Shown: positions 6,946 through 14,301 of the stretch, in pieces
How positions within the stretch are numbered: position 1 is the stretch's first letter
How the letters are laid out: each line of letters begins with the position of its first letter
NCBI GenBank assembly: GCA_050486445.1
Contig: JBJHDH010000042.1
Location: 1-19,340, forward strand
Length of the DNA: 19,340 bases
DNA from: Euryhalocaulis sp050486445
GTDB lineage: Bacteria; Pseudomonadota; Alphaproteobacteria; Caulobacterales; Maricaulaceae
Direction: 5' to 3'
Notes under the pieces: generated by a model
Databases searched by the model: none
What the model was told of the DNA's origin: nothing
Seen by the model: only the letters and a program-made list of their open reading frames with translations
Program-made: the position numbers and the translations under genes

Positions 6946-7551
6946 ATGGCCAACGCTTCCGCCGGTCCTGAAATCGAGCGCCTGATCGCGCTGCTTGCAA
7001 AACTGCCGGGCCTTGGCCCGCGCTCGGCGCGCCGCGCGGCGCTGCATCTCATCAAAAAGCGCGAGGCGCTGATGGCGCCGCTGGCGGGTGCGCTGGCCGA
7101 GGCCGCGGAGCGCATCGTGATCTGCGGCGTTTGCGGCAATATCGATGTGCGCAATCCTTGCGCCATCTGCACGGATCCAAAGCGCGCGCCCGATACGATC
7201 TGTGTGGTCGAACAGGTCGGCGACATCTGGGCGCTGGAGCGCGCCGGCGCTTTTTCCGGCCGCTATCACGTGCTGGGCGGCGCGCTTTCGGCGCTGGACG
7301 GCGTGCGCCCCGAAGATCTGAATGTCGAGAGCCTGACCGCGCGCGCCGCGCAGCCAGAGGTGAAAGAGGTGATCCTGGCCCTCTCCGCCACCGTCGATGG
7401 CGCCGCCACGGCGCATTATGTGACAGACAGGCTGGAAGGAAGCGGCGCCGCGATCACCTCCATCGCGCGCGGCGTTCCGGTCGGGGGCGAGCTGGATTAT
7501 CTGGATGACGGCACGCTGGCCGCGGCGGTGAAGAGCCGGCGGCCGTTCTAA
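6946..7551 (+). CDS. recR: Recombination mediator protein RecR
   Basis: RecR works with RecO (and RecF) to load RecA onto SSB-coated single-stranded gaps. The 201-residue protein has all expected parts: a helix-hairpin-helix region with LAKLPGLGPRSARRAALHL (about 18-36), a four-cysteine zinc finger (Cys60, 63, 72, 75), a TOPRIM core starting with VVEQVGD (Glu89, Asp93), and the C-terminal GVPVGGELDYLDDGTL signature (176-191). It starts 21 bp after ebfC with no clear SD, so translational coupling is likely. The gene is intact, but its final stretch is duplicated immediately downstream (see 7558-7656). Confidence 0.96.
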   Translation: MANASAGPEIERLIALLAKLPGLGPRSARRAALHLIKKREALMAPLAGALAEAAERIVICGVCGNIDVRNPCAICTDPKRAPDTICVVEQVGDIWALERAGAFSGRYHVLGGALSALDGVRPEDLNVESLTARAAQPEVKEVILALSATVDGAATAHYVTDRLEGSGAAITSIARGVPVGGELDYLDDGTLAAAVKSRRPF

Positions 7552-7557
7552 GCGTCC

Positions 7558-7656
7558 CATCGCGCGCGGCGTTTCTCGTCCGAAGGGGGGCGAGCTGGAT
7601 TATCTGGATGACGGCACGCTGGCCGCGGCGGTGAAGAGCCGGCGGCCGTTCTAAGC
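7558..7656 (+). pseudogene. Duplicated 3'-terminal fragment of recR
   Basis: A 71-bp segment at 7483-7553 (end of recR plus TAAGC) is repeated without change at 7586-7656. A 16-bp segment just before it (7461-7476) is also repeated at 7558-7573. Between the two blocks, the 6 bp of recR (CCGGTC) are replaced by 12 bp (TCTCGTCCGAAG). Read in frame, this fragment encodes the RecR C-terminus with VPVGG changed to VSRPKGG, ending with the same RRPF and stop. There is no start codon or upstream part, so it is a remnant rather than a gene. It lies in the +1 frame relative to recR and touches the 3' end of the minus-strand kinase gene. Confidence 0.9.
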
Positions 7657-7657
7657 T

Positions 7658-9193
7658 TCACGCCGAAAGCGCCACCTGGCGGGGGGAGACGTCGTATTCG
7701 CCGCCGCCGCCGTTGCTGTCGCGTTCGAGGGCGGATGTCCAGCGCGGCAGGCTCAGCATAACCCAGAACAGCGAGCCTTCGCCCGGCGCCGATTCCACGC
7801 CGATTTCGCCATCCATCGCCTTCACCAGATCGCGGGCCAGCGAGAGGCCCAGCCCCGTGCCGCCATGGCGGCGCCGGGTTGAACCGTCGCCTTGTTGAAA
7901 CAGCTCGAAGATGGATTCAATCTGATCGGGCGGCACACCGCATCCGGTGTCGCGCACAGTGATGCGCACCCGGTCGCCGTCTTCCGCCGCCTCGACATGG
8001 ACCGAACCGCTATCGGTGAATTTGATGGCGTTCGACACAAGATTGCCGACAATCTGGGAAAGGCGGACCTCGTCGCCGACATAGACTTGCCGCACGCCGC
8101 CGGCGATCTCCAGATGCAGATCGAGTTGCTTTGCCTCGGCGTTCGCCTTGTAGCGGTCCAGCGTGCGCTCCAGCAGCACCGCCAGTTCGAACGGCTCGGA
8201 GCGCATGACCATCTGGCCGGCCTCCAGCCGGGCGTAGTCCAGCACGTCATTGAGCAGGATCAGCAGCGTGCGGCCGGATGTCTCGATGACTTCCAGCATA
8301 TCTTTTTGCGCGTCGGCGAGCGCCTGGCGCTTCAGCAGCGTCGTCATGCCCAGCACGCCGTTCAGCGGCGTGCGCAGCTCGTGGCTCATCGCCGCCAGAA
8401 ATTCCGATTTGGCGCGGTTGGCCTGTTCGGCGCGCACGCGCGCCTCGTCCAGTTCGGCCGTGCGCTCTGCCACGCGGCGCTCCAGATCGTCGTTCATGCT
8501 GGCCAGGCGCGCCTGCGCCTCCTGCGCCATGTCCGCCTGGCGGCGCGCCTCCCGTGTCTGGCGCACCCAGTCGATCAGAATCGCGGCCCATAGAGCGATA
8601 ATGATTGCAAGGCCCGCGGCGGCGTAGATCAACGCGCGGATTTCCGCGCGGCCGCTTGCTTCATAGGCGGCGCGCGTGCCCTCCTGCATGCCCAGCATCA
8701 AAGCCTCGAACGGCGGGCCGACGCTGATCGCGGTCTCATAATATTCCGGCGTCTGCATCAGCAGGCTGGCCTCACCGGCGCGCCCGTCCAGCAGCAGCGC
8801 CATCGACCGGTCTTCCCACGCCAGATAGGCTTGGCGGGCGCTCTCGGCCGCCGCGAACAGCTCGGCCTGCACCGGATCGCGCGCGGCGTATTCGCCAAGC
8901 TGCGCCATATAGATATTCACCCGCGCGCGCGCGTCCACAATGGCTTCAAGATCGACCGTTCCCGGCTGCATGGTTTCCTGCATCATGCCGTTGAAAACGG
9001 CCGTGCCGGCGTCCGAAAGATCGTTGAGAATTTCGCTCACCGCAAACATCGCCTCTGTGGCGCGGTTGTCTGCGATCTTGGCGCGGGTCAGCTCCCATCC
9101 CGTGACGGCGATTGTCAGGGCCGTCACCATGATAGCGGCGGACATCAGCGTCATCCGGCCGCTGGCTGTGAAAGAACGCAGGGAACTGGTCAT
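7658..9193 (-). CDS. Membrane-bound sensor histidine kinase (paralogue 1)
   Basis: This 511-residue protein has TM1 (about 15-31), an all-helical periplasmic sensor region (about 35-183, four-helix-bundle-like by eye), TM2 (about 187-207), a long coiled-coil linker (about 208-262) with RRVAERTAEL, and a complete kinase core. Core motifs are H-box AAMSHELRTPLNG with His271, N-box GNLVSNAIKF (383-392), G1 DTGCG (415-419), F-box FELFQQ and G2 GGTGLGL (444-450). It should autophosphorylate on His271 and pass phosphate to an unlinked response regulator; no receiver or HPt domain is fused and no regulator gene is nearby. It is closely related to the next upstream kinase (9398-10894) in the core but not in the sensor. 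SD is weak; Met14 is a possible alternative start. The 3' end abuts the recR tail duplicate. Confidence 0.93.
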   Translation of the reverse strand: MTSSLRSFTASGRMTLMSAAIMVTALTIAVTGWELTRAKIADNRATEAMFAVSEILNDLSDAGTAVFNGMMQETMQPGTVDLEAIVDARARVNIYMAQLGEYAARDPVQAELFAAAESARQAYLAWEDRSMALLLDGRAGEASLLMQTPEYYETAISVGPPFEALMLGMQEGTRAAYEASGRAEIRALIYAAAGLAIIIALWAAILIDWVRQTREARRQADMAQEAQARLASMNDDLERRVAERTAELDEARVRAEQANRAKSEFLAAMSHELRTPLNGVLGMTTLLKRQALADAQKDMLEVIETSGRTLLILLNDVLDYARLEAGQMVMRSEPFELAVLLERTLDRYKANAEAKQLDLHLEIAGGVRQVYVGDEVRLSQIVGNLVSNAIKFTDSGSVHVEAAEDGDRVRITVRDTGCGVPPDQIESIFELFQQGDGSTRRRHGGTGLGLSLARDLVKAMDGEIGVESAPGEGSLFWVMLSLPRWTSALERDSNGGGGEYDVSPRQVALSA

Positions 9194-9397
9194 CGGACAC
9201 CGGCATGCAAAAGGGATTGCCCCCCATTATTCAAAATATTCTACGATCCTATGTCTCAACGGGAGCTTGTTTTTTCTGGTTACCGCAAAATTAACTGCAG
9301 TTGAAATACAGGATTTATGCAGCCGCCGGCCTGTCCCGGTTGCGGGGCATTTCGATGCGGATCGTGCAGACAGACAGCAACAGAGGAAGAGGGGGCG
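9194..9397. other. AT-rich gap between the two kinase genes
   Basis: I see no gene here. Bases 9225-9320 are markedly AT-richer than the surroundings and probably hold the promoter of the downstream kinase (minus strand, TAGAAT-like -10 complementary to about 9235-9240), but no -35 box at proper spacing is convincing. A perfect 10-bp palindrome AACTGCAGTT lies at 9293-9302 and could be an operator. No clear terminator for the upstream kinase is visible. Confidence 0.4.
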
Positions 9398-10894
9398 TCA
9401 GGCCACCTGGCGGGCGTCGCCGTCGCTTTCTGACCCGCGTTCGGCCGCTGGCGTCCAGCGCGGCAGGTCCAGCGCGATCCAGAACTCGGAGCCTTCGCCG
9501 GGCGCCGATTCGACGCCGATCTCTCCGTCCATCGCCTTCACAAGATCGCGAGCCAGTGCGAGCCCCAGCCCGGCGCCGCCATAACGCCGCCGGATAGAGC
9601 TGTCGCCCTGCTGGAACTGTTCGAAAATCGTTTTGATCTGTTCCGGCGCTATGCCGCATCCGGTGTCGCGCACGGCGATGCGCAGCCGGTCCGCCTTCTC
9701 CTCCGCCACGATGTGGATCGAGCCGCTATCGGTGAATTTGACCGCGTTTGACAGAAGATTACCGATGGCCTGGGCGATGCGGATTTCGTCGCCGATAAAG
9801 ACCTGACGCGCCCCGTCGCTGACGTCCAGATGGATATCGAGCTGTTTGACCAGAGCCGCGTCTTTATGGCGCTCAATCGTGCGCTCCAGCAGCGGCGTCA
9901 GCTCGAACGGTTCAGAGCGCAGGACCATCTGGCCCGATTCCAGCCGGGCGAAGTCAAGCACGTCATTGAGCAGAACCAGCAGCGAGCGGCCGGAATTCTC
10001 GATGACTTCCAGCATGCCCTTCTGTGCATCGTTGCCGGGCTGGCGTTTCAGCAGCGTGGTCATGCCCAGCACGCCGTTCAGCGGCGTGCGCAGTTCGTGG
10101 CTCATCGCCGCCAGGAATTCCGCCTTGGCACGGTTGGCCTGCTCGGCGGCGTCGCGCGCCTGTTCCAGTTCGGCCGTGCGCTCCGCCACGCGGCGCTCCA
10201 GTTCCCCGTTCATGCCGGCCAGCCGGTTCTGCGCGCGGCGCGCGGCGCGTGTCTGCGCCGCCCAGTCCATGGTCATCGCGCCCCACAGCAGCACGACCAT
10301 GACGAAACCGAGCGCCGCCAGCACCATCGCATCGTTCTGGCGTTCGCTGCTTTGGGCGTATGTGGATTCGGCATAATCCAGCATCAGCGCCAGCACGCGT
10401 TCCAGAGCCGGGAAAAACCCGCCCACGGCTTCGGAAAAGCCGGGACTTTCGGTCAGCGCCACGGCTTCCTCAAAGCGTCCGGCCATAACCAGCTCGGCAT
10501 AGGGCCCGGCATAGGCATAGGACTCTGCGCGCACGGCCAGCAGAGCCTCATATTCCTGGCGCAGCGCCGGATTGGTCTCCGCGAGACGGCCCAGATGGGC
10601 GAGCTGCGCATCGAAATGCTGGTTCAGGGCGAAAGCGGCGTCGATCAGCGCGGAATCCTCCGCCGTCGCCGCCATGGCCATGGAGCTGGTCAGGGTTGCA
10701 TAGGTCTGGCGCAGATCGGCGGCGACTTCGATGGACTCGATCATCTGCCGGGTCGCATGTTCGGCGGCCCCGGCGGCGCGCTGGGCGATGGCGGCGCTCA
10801 TGGCGAAGACCAGAATAGTCACAGCGACAGCCGCCGCGATCAGGATGGCGCGGCCGCGGAACGCAGCAACAAAGGCCCAAATTCTTTTTATCAT
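9398..10894 (-). CDS. Membrane-bound sensor histidine kinase (paralogue 2)
   Basis: This 498-residue protein has the same layout as its neighbour: TM1 (about 15-36), helical periplasmic sensor region (about 40-188), TM2 (about 190-209), coiled-coil linker with RRVAERTAEL, and kinase core. Motifs are His266 in AAMSHELRTPLNG, N-box GNLLSNAVKF (378-387), G1 DTGCG (410-414), F-box FEQFQQ and G2 GGAGLGL (439-445). The core is near-identical over long stretches to the kinase at 7658-9193, and both end in a short RQVA-containing tail, while the sensor parts share only length and general pattern. It is transcribed first of the two and reads away from the atp operon. No response regulator is linked. 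There is no good SD before the ATG. The signal sensed is unknown. Confidence 0.93.
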   Translation of the reverse strand: MIKRIWAFVAAFRGRAILIAAAVAVTILVFAMSAAIAQRAAGAAEHATRQMIESIEVAADLRQTYATLTSSMAMAATAEDSALIDAAFALNQHFDAQLAHLGRLAETNPALRQEYEALLAVRAESYAYAGPYAELVMAGRFEEAVALTESPGFSEAVGGFFPALERVLALMLDYAESTYAQSSERQNDAMVLAALGFVMVVLLWGAMTMDWAAQTRAARRAQNRLAGMNGELERRVAERTAELEQARDAAEQANRAKAEFLAAMSHELRTPLNGVLGMTTLLKRQPGNDAQKGMLEVIENSGRSLLVLLNDVLDFARLESGQMVLRSEPFELTPLLERTIERHKDAALVKQLDIHLDVSDGARQVFIGDEIRIAQAIGNLLSNAVKFTDSGSIHIVAEEKADRLRIAVRDTGCGIAPEQIKTIFEQFQQGDSSIRRRYGGAGLGLALARDLVKAMDGEIGVESAPGEGSEFWIALDLPRWTPAAERGSESDGDARQVA

Positions 10895-11234
10895 TCAAGG
10901 GGAACCCGTATCCGCACAGTTCGGGACGCACGCTTTCTTTCTCTCCCCCGCCTGCAGTCTCGCGCACAGGGCTCAAGATCGGGTTGAAAATCATGGTTTC
11001 CGGAGTCTTAACCGGCCGGGAATCCCGGTCTGACCCTTCATCTCCTGCGCGGCTTTGCGCCGCGCCCCCCGGGCGCCGCTTCGCTTGCCGCCCCGGAACC
11101 CCCATGCTATCAGGCGCGCGGGCTTGCCGGGGGCGGTCGTTCATTCCGGTTCCTGGCTCAAAAACAAGAATATTTCCAATTCTTTGCGCTACGGAACCGC
11201 TTCGTCGCGCCAGGCTTTGCGAGAGCTTTTCCAG
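10895..11234. other. Divergent gap between the kinase pair and the atp operon
   Basis: This 340-bp stretch holds no gene I can support. It must contain the promoters for the minus-strand kinases and the plus-strand atp genes. Visible structure: a 13-bp palindrome at 11016-11028, a perfect 7-bp hairpin GCGCGGC/GCCGCGC with loop TTTGC at 11047-11065, a GC/C-rich run, then an AT-rich island at 11158-11186 shortly before atpH. Confidence 0.5.
10984..11012 (+). promoter_or_regulatory. Possible atp operon promoter
   Basis: TTGAAA (10984-10989) with a 17-nt spacer to CTTAAC (11007-11012) is the best sigma70-like pair I find in the 340-bp gap before atpH. The -35 box is good and the -10 poor. The predicted start, near 11019, lies inside the palindrome CCGGGAATCCCGG (11016-11028). 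The leader would be about 215 nt. A closer promoter in the AT-rich stretch 11158-11186 is equally possible. Confidence 0.25.
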
Positions 11235-11792
11235 GTGACCGATCCGACCCCAGCCGTAAATCAGGCCGCCGGCCGCTACGCGAGCGCGCTGTTCGAGCTG
11301 GCCGGCCAGGCGGGAGAGCTGGACCGCGTAAGCGCGGAGCTCTCCGGTTTCGCCGCGCTTCTGAAGGAATCGGCCGATCTGCGCCGGCTGGTGCAGAGCC
11401 CGCTTTATGGCGCCGAAGCCAAGGCGCGGGGCCTTGCCGCCGTGGCGGAAAAGGCCGGATTCTCGCCGCTGGTGCGCAAATTCCTGGGCGCTGCGGCGGC
11501 CAATCGCCGGGCTGGCGATCTGGCTGATATTATTGGCGCGTTTCAGGCCATGCTTGCGCGCAGCAAGGGCCATACCCGCGCCCATGCGGCCAGCGCCGCG
11601 CCGCTTACCGATTCCGAGATCGCCCGGCTTAAAGCCTCGCTGCGCGCCGCGCTCGGCCGCGACGCCGAGCTGGAGCTTTCCGTCGATCCCACTCTGCTTG
11701 CGGGCCTGCGCGTGCGCGTCGGCTCGCGCCTGTTCGATTCCTCCCTGCGCTCAAAGCTGCGGGGACTCCGTTCTGCGATGAAAGGGGCCTGA
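11235..11792 (+). CDS. atpH: F1F0 ATP synthase delta subunit
   Basis: The delta (OSCP) subunit clamps the top of the F1 alpha/beta ring to the peripheral b stalk. From the GTG at 11235 the protein has 185 residues, the usual length. It begins TDPTPAVNQAAGRYASALFELA, the typical first helix of the family, and ends with the OSCP signature region DPTLLAGLRVRVGSRLFDSSL. The frame is open further upstream but that part is arginine/proline-rich without family similarity, so the GTG is the reasonable start; GAGAG lies about 9 nt before it. It is the first gene of atpHAGDC, 5 bp before atpA. Confidence 0.93.
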   Translation: MTDPTPAVNQAAGRYASALFELAGQAGELDRVSAELSGFAALLKESADLRRLVQSPLYGAEAKARGLAAVAEKAGFSPLVRKFLGAAAANRRAGDLADIIGAFQAMLARSKGHTRAHAASAAPLTDSEIARLKASLRAALGRDAELELSVDPTLLAGLRVRVGSRLFDSSLRSKLRGLRSAMKGA

Positions 11793-11797
11793 CCCAG

Positions 11798-13333
11798 ATG
11801 GATATCCGCGCCGCGGAAATTTCCGCGATCCTGAAACAGCAAATCTCCGGCTTCGGCGAAGAAGCCGAGGTCAGCGATGTCGGCCAGGTGCTGTCGGTCG
11901 GCGACGGCATTGCGCGCGTCTATGGCCTGGACAACGTGATGGCCGGTGAAATGGTCGCCTTCCCCAACGGCGTCAAAGGCATGGCGCTGAATCTGGAGCG
12001 CGACAATGTCGGCGTCGTGATTTTCGGCGACGACCGCGGCATCAAGGAAGGCGACGAGGTCAAGCGTCTGGGCGAGATCGTGGAAGTCCCGGTCGGCCCC
12101 GGCCTGCTCGGCCGCGTGGTCAACGCGCTGGGCGAACCCATCGACGGCAAGGGCCCGATCCAGGGTCAGGTCGAGCGCAAGCAGGTCGACGTGAAGGCGC
12201 CGGGCATCATTCCCCGCAAATCGGTGCATGAGCCGATGCAGACCGGCATCAAGGCGGTGGACGCCATGATCCCCATCGGGCGCGGCCAGCGCGAACTGGT
12301 GATCGGCGACCGCCAGACCGGCAAGACCGCGGTCTGCATCGACGCCATCCTGAACCAGAAGCCGATCAATCAGGGCGATGACGAGTCGGCCAAGCTCTAC
12401 TGCATCTATGTCGCGGTGGGGCAGAAGCGGTCCTCCGTCGCCCAGCTCGTGAAGACGCTGGAGGAAAATGGCGCGCTGGAATATTCCATCGTCGTCGCCG
12501 CCACGGCGTCGGAGCCCGCGCCGCTGCAATATCTCGCGCCCTATACGGGCTGCGCGATGGGCGAATGGTTCCGCGACAACGGCCGCCACGCGCTGGTGGT
12601 CTATGACGATCTGTCCAAACAGGCCGTCGCCTATCGCCAGATGTCGCTGCTGCTGCGCCGCCCGCCGGGCCGCGAAGCCTATCCGGGCGATGTGTTCTAT
12701 CTGCATTCGCGCCTGCTGGAGCGCGCGGCGAAACTCAACGAGGATCACGGCTCGGGCTCGCTCACCGCGCTGCCGATCGTGGAGACCCAGGCCAATGACG
12801 TGTCGGCCTATATCCCGACCAATGTGATCTCGATCACCGACGGCCAGATCTTCCTGGAGACCGACCTGTTCTATCAGGGCATCCGTCCGGCCATTAACGT
12901 GGGCCTGTCGGTGTCCCGGGTCGGCTCCTCGGCCCAGATCAAGGCGATGAAACAGGTCGCCGGCAAGATCAAGGGCGAGCTGGCGCAGTATCGCGAAATG
13001 GCGGCCTTCGCCAAATTCGGCTCCGACCTCGACGCCGCGACCCAGCGCCTGCTCAATCGCGGCGACCGCCTGACCGAGCTGCTGAAGCAGCCGCAGTTCA
13101 GCCCGCTGCGCGTGGAAGAGCAGGTGGCGGTCATCTATGCCGGCACCAACGGCTATCTCGACAAGCTGCCGCTTTCGGCCGTGCGCCGCTTCGAGGAAGA
13201 GCTGCTGCGCTATCTGAATGGCGAGAAGAAAGACGTGCTGGAGTCGATCCGCACTGAAAAATCGCTCAGCGACGCGCTGACCGCGCGCCTGAAAGATGCG
13301 CTCGATACATTCGCCAAAGGCTTCGCGGCATAG
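11798..13333 (+). CDS. atpA: F1F0 ATP synthase alpha subunit
   Basis: Alpha forms the non-catalytic nucleotide sites of the F1 hexamer and supplies an arginine to the catalytic beta sites. The 511-residue protein is of standard length and fully conserved by eye: N-terminal beta-barrel (about 25-95), P-loop GDRQTGKT (170-177), the VAVGQKRSSVAQ segment (205-216), and the arginine finger Arg374 in SVSRVGSSAQ. AAGGGG lies roughly 11 nt before the ATG. It is the second gene of the operon, tightly spaced to atpH (5 bp) and atpG (15 bp). Confidence 0.98.
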   Translation: MDIRAAEISAILKQQISGFGEEAEVSDVGQVLSVGDGIARVYGLDNVMAGEMVAFPNGVKGMALNLERDNVGVVIFGDDRGIKEGDEVKRLGEIVEVPVGPGLLGRVVNALGEPIDGKGPIQGQVERKQVDVKAPGIIPRKSVHEPMQTGIKAVDAMIPIGRGQRELVIGDRQTGKTAVCIDAILNQKPINQGDDESAKLYCIYVAVGQKRSSVAQLVKTLEENGALEYSIVVAATASEPAPLQYLAPYTGCAMGEWFRDNGRHALVVYDDLSKQAVAYRQMSLLLRRPPGREAYPGDVFYLHSRLLERAAKLNEDHGSGSLTALPIVETQANDVSAYIPTNVISITDGQIFLETDLFYQGIRPAINVGLSVSRVGSSAQIKAMKQVAGKIKGELAQYREMAAFAKFGSDLDAATQRLLNRGDRLTELLKQPQFSPLRVEEQVAVIYAGTNGYLDKLPLSAVRRFEEELLRYLNGEKKDVLESIRTEKSLSDALTARLKDALDTFAKGFAA

Positions 13334-13348
13334 GAAAACGACGCGCCG

Positions 13349-14242
13349 ATGCCCAGCCTCAAGCAGTTCCGCAACCGCATCGCGTCGGTCAAGGCGATCC
13401 GCAAGATCACCAAGGCCCAGCAGATGGTCGCCGCCTCCAAGCTGCGCCGCGCGCAGGAGGCGGCGGAGGCCGCGCGTCCCTATACGGCCAGCCTGGCGCG
13501 TGTGGTGGCCAATCTCTCCGCCTCGATGGCGGGGCAGGCCGGCGCGCCGGCCATGCTGGCCGGTACCGGCAAGGACGATGTGCATCTGCTGGTCGTGCTC
13601 ACCGCCGACCGTGGCATGGCGGGCGGCTTCAACTCTTCCATCGGGCGGCTGGCGCGCGAGCGGATCGTGGAGCTGAAACGCGCCGGCAAGACCGTGAAGC
13701 TGATGACCATCGGCTCCAAGGGTCACGACATTCTCAAGCGGCTGTATGGCGATCTCATCATTGACCGGCAGTCGCTGCGCGAGGTGCGGACGCTCAATTT
13801 CTCCATCGCCGCCGGGATCGGCGCGCGCATCCGGGCGCTTTACGAGGCCGGCGAGTTCGACGTCGCCACCCTGTTCTATGCGGATTTCCGCTCGGTGGTG
13901 TCGCAGATTCCGGTGGCGCGCACCGTCATCCCCGCGGCGCTCAGCATTGATGAGAAGGCGGCGGAGGATGCGCCGGACCTGAAAGGCGCCGTCTATGAGT
14001 ACGAGCCCTCGCAGGAAGAGATTCTCGACGCCCTGCTGCCGCTTTATCTCAACAGCCAGATCTATCGCGCGCTGCTGGAAAACGCCGCCGGCGAACAGGG
14101 CGCCCGCATGAGCGCGATGGACAACGCCACCCGCAACGCCGGCGAGATGATCGACCAGCTCTCGCTGCAATATAACCGCGCGCGTCAGGCCCAGATCACC
14201 AAGGAGCTGATCGAGATCATCTCCGGGGCCGAGGCGCTCTAG
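13349..14242 (+). CDS. atpG: F1F0 ATP synthase gamma subunit
   Basis: Gamma is the rotating central shaft that couples proton flow through F0 to catalysis in beta. The 297-residue protein has the diagnostic N-terminal helix SLKQFRNRIASVKAIRKITKA followed by MVAASKLRRAQ, a central Rossmann-like domain containing TADRGMAGGFN, and the C-terminal helix with SAMDNATRNAGEMI and a YNRARQAQITKELIEI end. The two terminal helices form the coiled-coil axle. It starts 15 bp after atpA with a weak AGGAAAA upstream sequence and ends 59 bp before atpD. Confidence 0.97.
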   Translation: MPSLKQFRNRIASVKAIRKITKAQQMVAASKLRRAQEAAEAARPYTASLARVVANLSASMAGQAGAPAMLAGTGKDDVHLLVVLTADRGMAGGFNSSIGRLARERIVELKRAGKTVKLMTIGSKGHDILKRLYGDLIIDRQSLREVRTLNFSIAAGIGARIRALYEAGEFDVATLFYADFRSVVSQIPVARTVIPAALSIDEKAAEDAPDLKGAVYEYEPSQEEILDALLPLYLNSQIYRALLENAAGEQGARMSAMDNATRNAGEMIDQLSLQYNRARQAQITKELIEIISGAEAL

Positions 14243-14301
14243 ACAGACAGGAATTCGCGCGCAGACCGCGCGTCAGGCATCAGAAAGACGGACGAAGACC
14301 G

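Noticed and set aside
7558..7656. The recR tail repeat as a mobile element or att site
   Set aside because: There is no integrase, tRNA or terminal inverted repeat nearby; a simple tandem duplication explains it.
11055..11234. An N-terminal extension of AtpH
   Set aside because: The family starts at the GTG 11235 position; the upstream codons are Arg/Pro-rich with no similarity to the delta subunit.
11543..14170. An 875-codon open frame on the minus strand opposite atpH, atpA and atpG
   Set aside because: It lies opposite three unmistakable ATP synthase genes. Long antisense frames are expected where third positions are almost all G or C; the translation is rich in His, Arg, Gln and Gly and shows no domain.
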